Origin: Acanthopleura granulata
Taxonomy: Eukaryota; Mollusca; Polyplacophora; Chitonida; Chitonidae
Length of the DNA: 64,000 nucleotides
NCBI GenBank assembly: GCA_016165875.1
Contig: JABBOT010000003.1
Coordinates: 24,446,441-24,510,440, forward strand
Reading direction: 5' to 3'
Positions 47,501-58,300 of the stretch are shown here, piece by piece; position 1 is the first letter of the stretch, and each line of letters opens with the position of its first letter. The notes beneath the pieces were generated by a model. The model was not told the DNA's origin. It made no database searches and was given only the letters and a program-made list of their open reading frames with translations. The translations under genes were made by a program, and so were the position numbers.

Positions 47501-48812
47501 TTCATTCCGACCACTTAGTTAAATACACGAAATGACGAAGTTCACACCCACTTACAAAGATCATGCAGCAACTTACAGCCAGTACTCCAGTTACAATATA
47601 CTCAAGATATATCAACATAATGAAACCGCCCGTTATTAAGGCTGTCGATCAAACCTCGCCTATAACCAATAGATAAACACTGTTCACGGGTTTTCAGCAT
47701 TACCGTGTAAGAAAACACGTTGTTCTCTCACCAGTGAACTTCAAATAACCGTAATCGTGTGACTGTCCCTAAACACAGCTGTCGAGTTTTATACTGTTAA
47801 CAGGTTTGGAATCTTTTATACAACTTTGTTTACATTTCTGCTTTTCTTCGGTGACAACCATCAAAGAATGCCTTAACGATTAGAACATTCATAAAGGTGA
47901 TCGACAGGACAGTTGGATAGACTACGCCTGAGACAACAATTCAATAGATATTAATGAATACAACCATCGAAATCTGCGACATTCTGAAATCAGTTTACAC
48001 ACCCCTGCATGTGAGTTCTGTGTTGATTCTAAATTTGTTTTAGCTACACGCCAGAGAGGATGACCTTGGCAAGGGAGGTGATGCAGAATCTCTGAAGACC
48101 GGAAATGCTGGAGGTCGTCTGGCGTGTTGTGTAATTGGACGTGCCACAAATACCAGCTGGGTACAGCCTACAGTGTAAGCCTCGTTATGTATAAAAGCGC
48201 CTGTACTATATAACTGAATGGCCTTACGTAAGACATGAAAGGCAGAAGCTGATCCAGCTTGACCAGTAAGCCAGGGCGATTGTCATGTTGTTTGCGGAAG
48301 TCATTACTTTTTTTTTTTTTTTTGGCCGATTTCCTTGCATATGACAGCCGTCTTATTTCATGGGTACAACCTTAACTTTCAACCAGACGCATGAATATTT
48401 GAAAGATGTTTCCAGTGACGTTCAACGTGATTTATTAAGTCTTGCACGTATAGAGGTTATGTTAACAAGAAACCAGCGCACCACAACATGCATGTATCTC
48501 ACTATTCTCCAGACTTGCATCTGCATCCTAATAAAGCACTGGTGTCAATATCTCTCTCCATATGTTTCCTTCACTTTGCTATACCTGAATGTTTTATTCT
48601 ATTAGTGTATTGATTTGTAAGGATGTCGGGCTATTTTGGAGCCGTTATGTATATCAGTTATATCATTGGTTCCATCCGTCGTGTAAATTTATTGTTCTTT
48701 ATATGATTTCAGGCCGCTGTCTCGGAGGAACGACTCTCCTCCCCAGAACTGCTCTTATTTCCTGCGCCGCTGGTTCCCTAACGTGTGCAACCGGCCTGTC
48801 TTAGACTACTGA
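38566..48812 (+). CDS. Secreted Cu/Zn superoxide dismutase
   Basis: Six exons: 38566-38614, 41663-41796, 44928-45121, 46676-46793, 48044-48174, 48713-48812, with matching phases (1,0,2,0,2); 241 aa. It converts superoxide to hydrogen peroxide and oxygen outside the cell. Exon 1 is a hydrophobic signal peptide ([17 protein letters not shown]). Exon 2 is a Cys-containing N-terminal extension ([29 protein letters not shown]). The active site is complete: Cu ligands His93, His95, His110, His167; Zn ligands His110, His118, His127, Asp130; gate Arg190; disulphide pair Cys104 ([12 protein letters not shown]) and Cys193 (RLACC). Three N-glycosylation sites are present (Asn122, Asn201, Asn221). A 40-residue C-terminal tail (for example [14 protein letters not shown]) follows the fold and carries two extra cysteines. 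Overall layout is that of invertebrate extracellular SOD; whether it is also related to oyster cavortin-like plasma proteins cannot be judged here. Confidence 0.93.
39695..39847. mobile_element. Foldback/MITE-like element in dismutase intron 1
   Basis: The left arm cagagactaatgtaggtatt ggtatagcacaagctt is complementary to the right arm ending at 39847 (aagcttgtgccataccaata, then ccatttttt agtctctg). Arms are about 38 bases with few mismatches. Extra complementarity (tcagctt/aaagctga) continues inside. No coding capacity. Confidence 0.65.
40145..40462. repeat. Second cluster of the 31-bp minisatellite
   Basis: About ten diverged units of the same 31-base motif (attggttgatgtctrgatac...) lie in dismutase intron 1, some 2.4 kb right of the main array and in the same orientation. 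Confidence 0.8.
41189..41280 (+). mobile_element. SINE head fragment
   Basis: gtggctgcgttggttagcgc, the cctaccaatgc phrase and B box gtgagttcaaggcc are present, followed at once by an AAATAAAT tail; the body is missing. It lies in dismutase intron 1. Confidence 0.75.
43174..43349. mobile_element. MITE with GGGGCCACTTTCA inverted ends
   Basis: The 176-base element starts ggggccactttcatcaaa and ends tttggtgaaagtggcccc, inverted repeats of about 18 bases with one mismatch. The interior is AT-rich and self-complementary around atatcgtac. A possible 3-base target duplication (ctg) flanks it if the ends are set one base inward. It lies in dismutase intron 2. Confidence 0.75.
46289..46502 (+). mobile_element. 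SINE, 5'-truncated
   Basis: It begins within the B-box region (accgctgtgagatcaagtcc) and keeps the complete body and tail, ending in an AAATAAAAT-type run. It lies in dismutase intron 3. Confidence 0.85.
46985..47115 (+). mobile_element. SINE 3' fragment
   Basis: ccagcaacctgcggatggtc, ggtttcctcccaccataata and ttcttgagtgcggcgtagac identify the 3' half of the common SINE in dismutase intron 4. Confidence 0.8.
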
Positions 48813-49316
48813 GAACACAGGCTCCATGTATACACCATAAACATTATACAATTGGTCACTGTATGAGTTATACAATTCCAATTTGTCCATAAAACGTCAC
48901 CGAAAAGGGTGAAATGAACAATAGATTACACAACTTACATCCGATTCGGGTTAAACGCGGAAGGTAGCCCATTGTGCCCCAAGGTCAAACCGTATAGGCA
49001 CAAATATTACCAGGAATCTGTTAATCGTACTTTATAGACTTCTGACATTCCCACGAGAAGAGAAATATACTTCGCTTTCTGTGAACATCATGCAGCCTTA
49101 ACTTCGTACAAAGCTTTGCTGCCGTTTCTCCTGGATCTCGAAGATTTGGGGTTAGAATAGAAGTGGATATATGAAGTTACACTTGTGCTTTTTATACATT
49201 TTTTGCGAACTTTGTATCGTTTTGTATTGTATGTTTTTATCACTGAAGTTTTTGTTTTGGACACAGTATTGACCGTGTCTAGGATTTTTCTCCAGCCTTG
49301 ACTGGCTAGCGGTTAG

Positions 49317-49322
49317 AATAAA
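49317..49322 (+). terminator. Candidate polyadenylation signal of the dismutase gene
   Basis: AATAAA about 500 bases after the stop codon is the first canonical hexamer I noticed in that direction. It is a weak call. Confidence 0.25.
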
Positions 49323-49589
49323 AGTTAAATTTGTGCTTTTGTTCCTGTTTTGCGACATGTGTAATTGTAATAACTGCGACATGTTATATCAATTTGCTGT
49401 TTGTTTTTGTTTTTTGGACACAACATTGACTGTATTCATTGTTCCTTGGTTAACTCTCATTCAAAGCATCGCAGTCTATATCGGCATTTAACCACCAAGG
49501 CCATGTGATGGAATCCTGCTTCTGCTGATTGGGCTGCCATATTAAATCCCTATAGTTTTGATATGTACATGCGAAAGCCGATGTGATTA

Positions 49590-49700
49590 TTTTGTTCCCC
49601 GGCTGTACCCGGTTTCCTCCACCCATGAGCTTGGTTGCTATCCTCTATGTGTGACCCGTTCTTTAGCAGGGCGTAAAACCCAATAGATAAATACAACTCT
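49590..49700 (+). mobile_element. Degenerate SINE tail
   Basis: ggctgtacccggtttcctcc and cagggcgtaaaacccaatag are recognisable but diverged, or belong to a related subfamily. Confidence 0.45.
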
Positions 49701-49945
49701 CATTGTTGAAACCGTGTTTGGGATTTACTGGCGCTGCATAAGTAAGGCTTAACATCCTATGAAATAAAACAATTATAGACATATATGATGGATTAACAGG
49801 GCATTGATCATCGCCGCGGAATATCTGTTAAAGATGGCAAACTTTTCCTACGTAATTAAATGTTAGCTTTGAAGATAGAGGATAGAAATTTGGACAATGT
49901 CTTTCTTTCGAGGTATACATGCAGTCCTCTATTTATTGTTAATTA

Positions 49946-50098
49946 CGTGTTTTACGCCGTACTCAAGAATATTTCACTTATACCACGGCAGCCAGCATTA
50001 TGGTGGGAGGAAACCTGGCAGTACCCGGGGGAAACCTACGACCATCCGCAGGCTGATGACAGACCTTATCATGTACGGCCAGAGAGAAAGCAAGACTC
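49946..50098 (-). mobile_element. SINE 3' part, minus strand
   Basis: gtgttttacgccgtactcaa, tattatggtgggaggaaacc and gaccatccgcagg are the complement of the common SINE tail and body. The copy fades near gtacggccagagagaaagc. Confidence 0.85.
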
Positions 50099-50779
50099 GT
50101 CCTTCCTGTAATCTGAAGACCAGGATGCTTTACATCTAAAACTATATATATTTGGCTTGGGAATCGAAAGCTTCTGAACAACCTAATTCAGACTCCAGTA
50201 ATGTATGAAGCATGTTTTATATGGGCGAACGCTTGCTAGATTCATAATAAATGTGAGAGAATAAACATGAAACGAGAGGCGGTTGCTCAAAGCTGTGTAC
50301 TGTTCAGGACAATAATAAATACCAGTTTGTGGATACGGAGCCAGTTTTCTAACAGTGACGAATAGAGAGCATGTGAGGCGGTCAAGGGAGCACACGGGAA
50401 CAGACTGTCAATCAGCCTCATCAACTGGGTAAAGAAAAAAATCCACTTTAGCAACTAAGGCAATGTATAAATACATAGCAACATACACAGGTATGTCAGA
50501 TGATTTCAAGTACGTTACGTCGTTCCCCTCGTACAATAACGAGCTTTTACATAAAAACCTCCGAGATTCATCTTACCTTTGACATCATCACATAAAATAT
50601 TATGAGCAGGTTTCTCTATTCATGGAGGCATAAATATGCACACATCCCTGATCTATCGAGTGTAATAAATTTACTCGGTATTGATGAAATTTTAATCTCA
50701 AATGGCACGGTCAAATGAATTCAATACAATGATACCATCTATATTCCTTTCGCGCTTTAAATACAGTCAATTCCAGATA

Positions 50780-51010
50780 AAGAACATCTGGTGTGACATT
50801 CCAATTGGTCCACGGCAAGCGGTGTCCCTGATCACGGTCAGGTTCATGAGTGGAGAGTGCCCAGGTTGAAGCACCAGTCTTTGGCAGGTACGTGACAAGC
50901 TTCTAGACTTAAAGCCGCAGCCCCAATGGTGAAAGCTGAATTCGAACCGATCTACGTGCAAGACGCGAAAGGGAATCACTCACCAAGGCCAAGAGAACAA
51001 TGACAGCTGG
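50780..51010 (-). mobile_element. Possible SINE of another tRNA-headed type
   Basis: On the minus strand, ttggtgagtgattccctttc can be read as an A-box region and ggttcgaattcagc as a B box about 30 bases later, followed by about 170 bases unlike the common family. No second copy was found in the window, so the call is tentative. Confidence 0.35.
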
Positions 51011-51099
51011 TGAACCTTGAAAATTCCCCATCCCACAAAGGTACTGAAACCACGTCTCATCTGACCTGGCGACTGAAGTGTGACTACTGGTACAAAGGG

Positions 51100-54000
51100 A
51101 ACGCTCAAACTTTGGCACAACCTAAAATTTTTATTTTCCAGAGAGACATAACATGATATGAGAGTGAAGTGCAAAGCCTCTGATAGGCTGCTTAACCGTG
51201 CACCGTACAATAAACCATTCATCAGAAAGTGGAGGCAGGCTGGCCAGTAATTGGCTTTTCTGTAAATTCTGTGGAGGCATAAGATAAAAGCATTGTTCGT
51301 ACCAATTGAATCCAGGTTTAGACAATTATAACAAATAACGCTTAGCACCATGTAATGATATGCAAAGTCATCACTGCACCCAGCTTTTTGCTTATAGACA
51401 AAAGGCATCTTTATAGCAGCACATCGGGAAAACGTTGTGTTGGCAAAGCAATTCTGGTTTGACATTTCATGCTGAAGACAATACATGCTGTATGTACGAC
51501 ACAAAACATTGATCCCGTGGAATCATTCATATCTTCATAAAATCCCTAGAGCTCAAGACTACAAATGTTTATCCTCTTCAATCTGGCATTTTCACTCCAG
51601 GCACACAGTCTACAACACATCCTGATAATTCACAGAAGAGAACAACATACATCACAATTGGACAAAAACGAAACCACTATCAGATCGATTTTAGATAACA
51701 TATACTCAGCCAAGTCCGCCATTAACAGCCGGTATATCCATACACTAAACTGTGCTTAGTATACAACAACAAAAGAAGTCCAAGTGCCAAAGTCAACATT
51801 GAGCAAAACAAGAACAAAACCAAAAATCCCCCTAACACTATCAGCTGTCGTCGCCATAGTTATTTACCTATTACATGTTTTATAATTGATCATGTCCTTA
51901 AATTTATCTTGCATCTCTGAATGACACCGATGTAAAGGAATTCAGCATTTTGTACAGCACATATATGTGTGTATATTTGACAATGCTGAAACCGAGCCAA
52001 CATTTGAGCCTCACCAAATCATTTTAATTTTTGACATTTAATATAGTCAATTCTTGGAGCAATTATATCTGTTTGTATCAACCTATCCACTTATAAAATT
52101 GAAATCAAACAGTATCAAAACTGAGTTACAACCACTATATTAGAAGCAAGTTTTCGTCTTTGTTTTGTACATAAACAATACCTGAGCCAAATCTTTCTAG
52201 AAAAGCAAACTTGTAAATTATCTTGGAGCAAATTCCATGTTTTTGAAAACATCTGAGACAAAGTTCTTATGAAATATTTAACTTTGCTGTTGTACAATAA
52301 CCTGTAATTGAGTGTCCCTATGTCTTTTCTCCAGAGCCTTGTCCTTCAAATATTCAGAATAACAAACAAAGAAGGAAATGCTCATAGAAAGAAACAGTGT
52401 TGAAGGATTGTGGTAGACAGGTAAAAAATTCTACAATTACAGTTTTAGACAAAAGAATTGCACGCTGTGCACAAACTGTTCACAATTATATACATGAATG
52501 TATCAACAGGAGATGACAACGGTCAAATCACTGCAGTGTAATCATGTTTAGATATATGCCAAATTTTGGGCTGTAATGATGTACAGTGAGTTATGTAACC
52601 TTTCCTGTTACTTATGTCTTCATAGAATCATGTATATAAACTTCTTCTCTACAGAAACTTTATTCTTTTGGAAAAGGTCATACAGTTTTGATATTTATAC
52701 GGAAGGCTCCCTTAACAGCTTGTGAAGTTAAACACAAGCCAGTTAACACTATGATAATTTGCAGTTTTCCAGTAGCAGGGATAGCCAATGTGTATTTGGA
52801 CAACAGCCTATGTCATATTACAGATGGAAAAAGCAGGCTTTAAATATACAGACCATGTTAACACCGAGTCTCTGTCTGTGTATCCGTGTCTCCACAGTGA
52901 AGACTCATTCCACTGTCTATGTTCATTACATAGCAAGGCATAATGTCATCACAACAATTAAACAGCCAAAGAGGCAAATTTTTTGTGGCACTGATGTATC
53001 ACATTTGGCAGTCTGGGAAATGGTTACCCCCTCTTTATCGCCTTGGTTTATTACATGTGCAAAGTGTATGTAATGTCTTTCTACATTCCTTCTAAGAATG
53101 GTTAACAAAGGAAAGACAGGTACATTAGTTGTGTACTGTGAAACACTGAGAAATGGAAAAAGGCTTATCAGGATAATATTGGAATACTGGTCCAGCACAT
53201 TACTGTACCTTCATATATTAATAAACTTGCAACAGTTTACAGGTCTTTCTGATCACAAGTGACAAATAACCATGCTGTAAAATGCTGAAAAAAGTTAGCA
53301 AAAAACAAATGACGTCTATAATGTCCACACTGCTTTGGAAATCATTTTATGGAGAATGAAATTTGGAGGATACACCTGTCTAGTACTTTTAAGGTTTGAA
53401 TAAAAATACATTTAAACTCATGTCCATGTGGTATAGTTAGTTGTGGAACTGCCTTCCTCAAGTTAGTGGGCCCATGTAGTATACATCCATTTCATCAGCT
53501 AATAATCACATAGTAGTAAAAACACATATAAGCATTGGTCATGGTTGCCATGGTGACTAGACTCAACACTGAAAATCCAGTAACTATAATCTCATAATAA
53601 ACTTGATTGACTTATTGATTTTTTGTTCAGTGGCTCTATAGGCGGGTCAGTGGAGCTCAGTTAAAAACAAAATGGTTAAAAGTTGGATACAAACATATGT
53701 AGGAATGTGAATCTATATATAGCGAGAGAGTACATACATGATATTACATGGAATAAGTGTTTTAAACTTTATCTTAAATTCTAAACATCTCTAAGTGCTG
53801 TAGTCATGTAAGAATGATTAAAGCACAGGAGGAGATGGATTACATAAGCACAGTACTAGACAGTTCTTCAGGCACTGTTTCACTGTGCCATATACAATAC
53901 CTTTAACTACAGTTTCAAGCAAGCTTGAAAGTTCAAGCAGTCAGAAGTTAATCCGTCTTCTTAAATAGATCTGTGAAGTGTATCATACTGCATATGGAGG

Positions 54001-55366
54001 ATCGTTTTGTACAAGCTTTAAAACTACAGACACACTGAAAAAATTCTACAACATACATCAGAAACAACACTGACATAAATCTTAATACAAAGGATTGGCG
54101 AATGGAGATTTGAAAGACTGGTTTTGACTGATTGAATACAGATAAACTTTTTCCGCAAGGTCTTGTTCACCTTTGAGCCTTCAAAATTGTACAAAGTCAT
54201 ACTTTCTGCCATGTAAATTTGCTGTGTTGTCTCACAGTGTCAGTTCAGAAACCATGGCAGAAACTGCCTGAAGATTCTATACCTGGTACACCATACTTAC
54301 AAAGTGTTCCTGTTTTACCACATCTGCACAAAAATCTTTCTGTAAACCTTTTCATTATTACTGACATACTTTGTGACCTCTTCACTGAACAGTCAAGGTC
54401 ACTCTGATGTACTGTTAAAGAATCTTCATCATCTGATGTCTCTACAATATTTACACTACTCTCTGGTTAAGACAAACACTTTGGTAATGAATACAAAACA
54501 CCCACAACTGAGATAGGCGCTGCACATAGCCCAAATTCGCCAATGTTGTACCACAACACACATGGCGTACTACACCATACACCTTATTACAGATTACAGT
54601 CAGTTAATGTTCCTTACCTGATATACCATAGCCACAATGTCTTTTAACCACGGATCCTTCCTGGGGTTAGAAACACACCACAAATACTGACACTACCCTC
54701 ACCATGCCACCCCAGGGACCTACATAACAAAGCTTTTGCAACTTACATCCAGTACATTTTCATACCATCATGATAGTTCACCCCATGTGCATGTTTCCAC
54801 TGCTCTGTTCTCATACACATCTTCCACAACAGAGAACTCTGTGGAAGACTTACAAAGTTACTTATCTGCCAATATAGAGACTTGAGCAGCTTTCTCAGGA
54901 TGTCAGGATTACATGTCATGCCATGTTATACCTCGCACTGTAATCCTCTGTGTCTAATCTAGGTGAGCACCTCCTATGTCTACAGCCACCTCTCCTGGGT
55001 TAGTCAATGATCAGACTGGCGTATGTCAACAATTAAATGGTTGTGAAACCTCAGAAGTCTCATCTTCACCAGATCACCTATCAGTCAGTGAAGTTAAGTA
55101 TCCTCTGCATCACACACACATCTTTGAGAGACTGAAGTCTTTCCTTCTTCACCCTCAACATGATGTTAAACATGAGCCCTTATTCTGGCATCATCAAGCC
55201 GTCTTGGCCAACAGCAAGAACCATTCAGCTCCACGATGACTTGATGTCCAGGTAAGTCTGGAAGGAATGTGCTTAGTAAATAAGTTAACGTGAGGGGTTT
55301 GACATGACTGAAACCAGGTGAGGGAAGCCTGGTTTGGGGAATAACCACATATTTGTGTTCAAGAGG
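51100..55366. other. No gene recognised; 3' flank of intersectin
   Basis: This AT-rich stretch lies downstream of the intersectin stop codon (minus strand). It may include its 3' UTR, but I could not define the end. Open frames on both strands lack recognisable similarity. Confidence 0.4.
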
Positions 55367-58300
55367 TCAGCGTCCATCTGCATACAGCTGAAGGTCCAGT
55401 TTGACCACAACTTCCCCTCTGTCCACTTCATGGAGAACTAAACGTCTTGTTAACGGGCCTTTCTTTCTTCGCATGTCTGACATGACATCGGATAATCTCA
55501 CTTCTGTGCGTCCAAGGAAATCTGAAAAGCAAAGGCGACAGAAACTTTCGAAGAAGAAACTTTGCAATAATCATATATGATGTGCATGTATGTCCCAAGA
55601 AACAAAGGTGTTTCCTGACAACCAATACCACAGAAAAATACTCACATACTGATGATAATATATGCAACAAAATGACAAGGTTCTGAAATGTCAAATTATA
55701 AGGTCTTTCATATTGTCCATGAAGATATGACTGACTTAACAGCAAAGAGATAATACATGAACCCAGACCAGCCGATAAAGCACTAGGACCTGAAATGGAG
55801 CTTTGAAGTTGGTGACCCCAATAAGAACTACCACCGTACCATTTGGTGAGAAGAGGTCCCTGTCATAGACTGTTATACATAATACGTCCTGTTGGAGATC
55901 CTTGATTGTGAACTGCATGGAGGTGTTCCACTTGGGGTTGAGAGTGCCGTTGATAACCTTGGTCTTGTGTTCCTGGGACCCCATACTTACCTCACAGTAA
56001 GGGTCACTCTTACCTGCCATCAAACACGCAGAGAATTACTTCAGTTACACCTGAATTAGCGAGGTTACCCTAATTGTGTTTATTTTTGGGACACCTGATC
56101 TGCTCCTTTTTAGCTAACATACATATAAACCTGACAGGGATACTTTTTCAAAAAACTGGGAAAGAAAAGTAATATTTTCCCTTCAGAAGGACTAATATCT
56201 ATCCCAATAATTAGAAAAATTAGGGTATATGAATATTACACCTGCTGAGCACACTCAACCCAGGACTCAAACACAGACCAGCGGATAGGATACATCAAAA
56301 AGAATTCATGAAACTATATTTTAGATGTACTTTTAAAATTTGGCCATAAGAGACGTAATTTATGAGAATGTTAATGAAAAATAACAGCAGTGAGATTAAT
56401 AAAATGTTGGTGCTCACAAGTTAAAATAAAACAGTGAAAGCATAAAAAACACAAGTATTTGCAGAAATTTACATTTACCTCTAACCATCACACACAGTAC
56501 AACACATGGTCACACTATCAATGCAGACAACATGTAGTAATGTTAGATTTATATGTACATGTTGAAATAAAATAAAATCTTGTAAAATATGAAAATTTGT
56601 GAAGCACCACAACACATTAATTATTAAAGGTAATAAACTTTAGAATGTCACCCGAGAGTTAATGAGAGGAGCATGCAGCCTTTATCCTACCATTCTCGTC
56701 ACTTTTTTTGAGATCTGAGCCTTCCTGGATAACAACCAGCAGACGGCCAACACCCGTTGTTCTCCTCACTGGGAGGGAAAAACAGTACATGCATCAATGA
56801 AGGAAAATAAAAATAACACAATCAGCCAGCCATGCAGGAGTTTGGGAGTCTCACCAGGGGGTAGAACATGGGGTTAACCTAGCCGGATGGAGGGTGGGGG
56901 TGAAACTTGGGGGGGGGGGAGGGATGTGGCCAGGAACAGAGTTTACAGAAGTAATAGCACAACAGAAAAACGGAACACATGTATAAGTAGAAAGGTGTTC
57001 TTGAAAGAACAAGATACAGTGTGCCATAAGAACAACAATATCAACAACACCAAGGTAAAGCTTGAGAGGAGTTGAAATGAAGCGGTAATTCAGCCACAGT
57101 GGACACCATTCAACAGCAAGAGCATGCCTGTCTCCCGAGGAACTGTTAATAAAGTTTGTTATGTTAATGATGATGTTTCCGAATGAGTAGTATCTTCTTG
57201 AAGACCAACAGTATCTGCATGATGACACATCCGCTGCTCTGATTTGTTTCTTGTAATCCATGTCATCCATGTAAGTAGTGTTAATAGAACTAGCAACTAT
57301 CAGAATACACAGGACAACAGAGTCAGTTTAGCACTTGTCATGCTACCATCTGACTGGTTAAATGACACAACAGACGGCCCTGGGCACAGTTCTCATGCAC
57401 CAATCAGCTGCATGTCTTACCGTTGCCGTGAGAAGAGGCCAAGTTAACACCCTCTAGAATTATTACCAGAAGCCTGCCTACGACAAACGAACGCTTTTGT
57501 GCTGCAGCAAAAACACATGGAAAAAGGTCAGAGAGACTCACAATTTGCACAGATAGACACAGACATGTCGCAGATGGAAACAATAGAGAGAAACCCATCA
57601 TCAATTAGCATATTGACATCAATCTTTTATAACAGTCTGGTAAAATGCCTGCATTTACAATGTATGATTTTCTGTTACTACTGTCATGAACAATATTGCT
57701 TTTATTTCTCCACCCAATTCCTACGCTTTAATGCATATTACTGGTTCTCTGCTAAATGGTACAGGATTTTTTGGTACAAAATGGGAAAATGAATAACTGG
57801 AAAAAAACAGAGAGGACTACAAAGACGAGTCATTCAGGTAAGACAGGGGTAGGAAAGGAAGACAGTGTCAGGTGTTTAGAGTTTCCAGATGTCCTAAAAC
57901 AAAAAACTTTGTTTATTTAGTAATACAGTATTAAACTCTGCCCACTGAAGAAAAATAGCAATACTGGCTACAAATATCTGATTGACATCACTTGAAATTA
58001 TTCAGTCAGGACATATATTCAAGAGGCTGTAACCTGAAATACCATTCAACTGCTAAGTTAAGCGTCTTCTTACATGAAACATAAAATCTGTGTACAGATT
58101 CGTCAACTTTTACTTCAGCATAAGAACCAATGCAAATTAATTTCAATGCATGCTGAAGGAACAGAATAAGTTTTTTTGTGAGGAATACATGCTTATCTCC
58201 CAGGCATTGTCCATAATAACATGAGAACTTACTGGAATGTGCTCTCTCTCTCTTCTTCCTCTCTGTGTCCAGATAACACCTAGACGCAGCGTCTATGTGC

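Noticed and set aside
51131..51504. Long minus-strand frame near 51 kb (part of 50980-51504)
   Set aside because: It has no recognisable similarity and partly overlaps a SINE-like segment; it is not supported as a gene.
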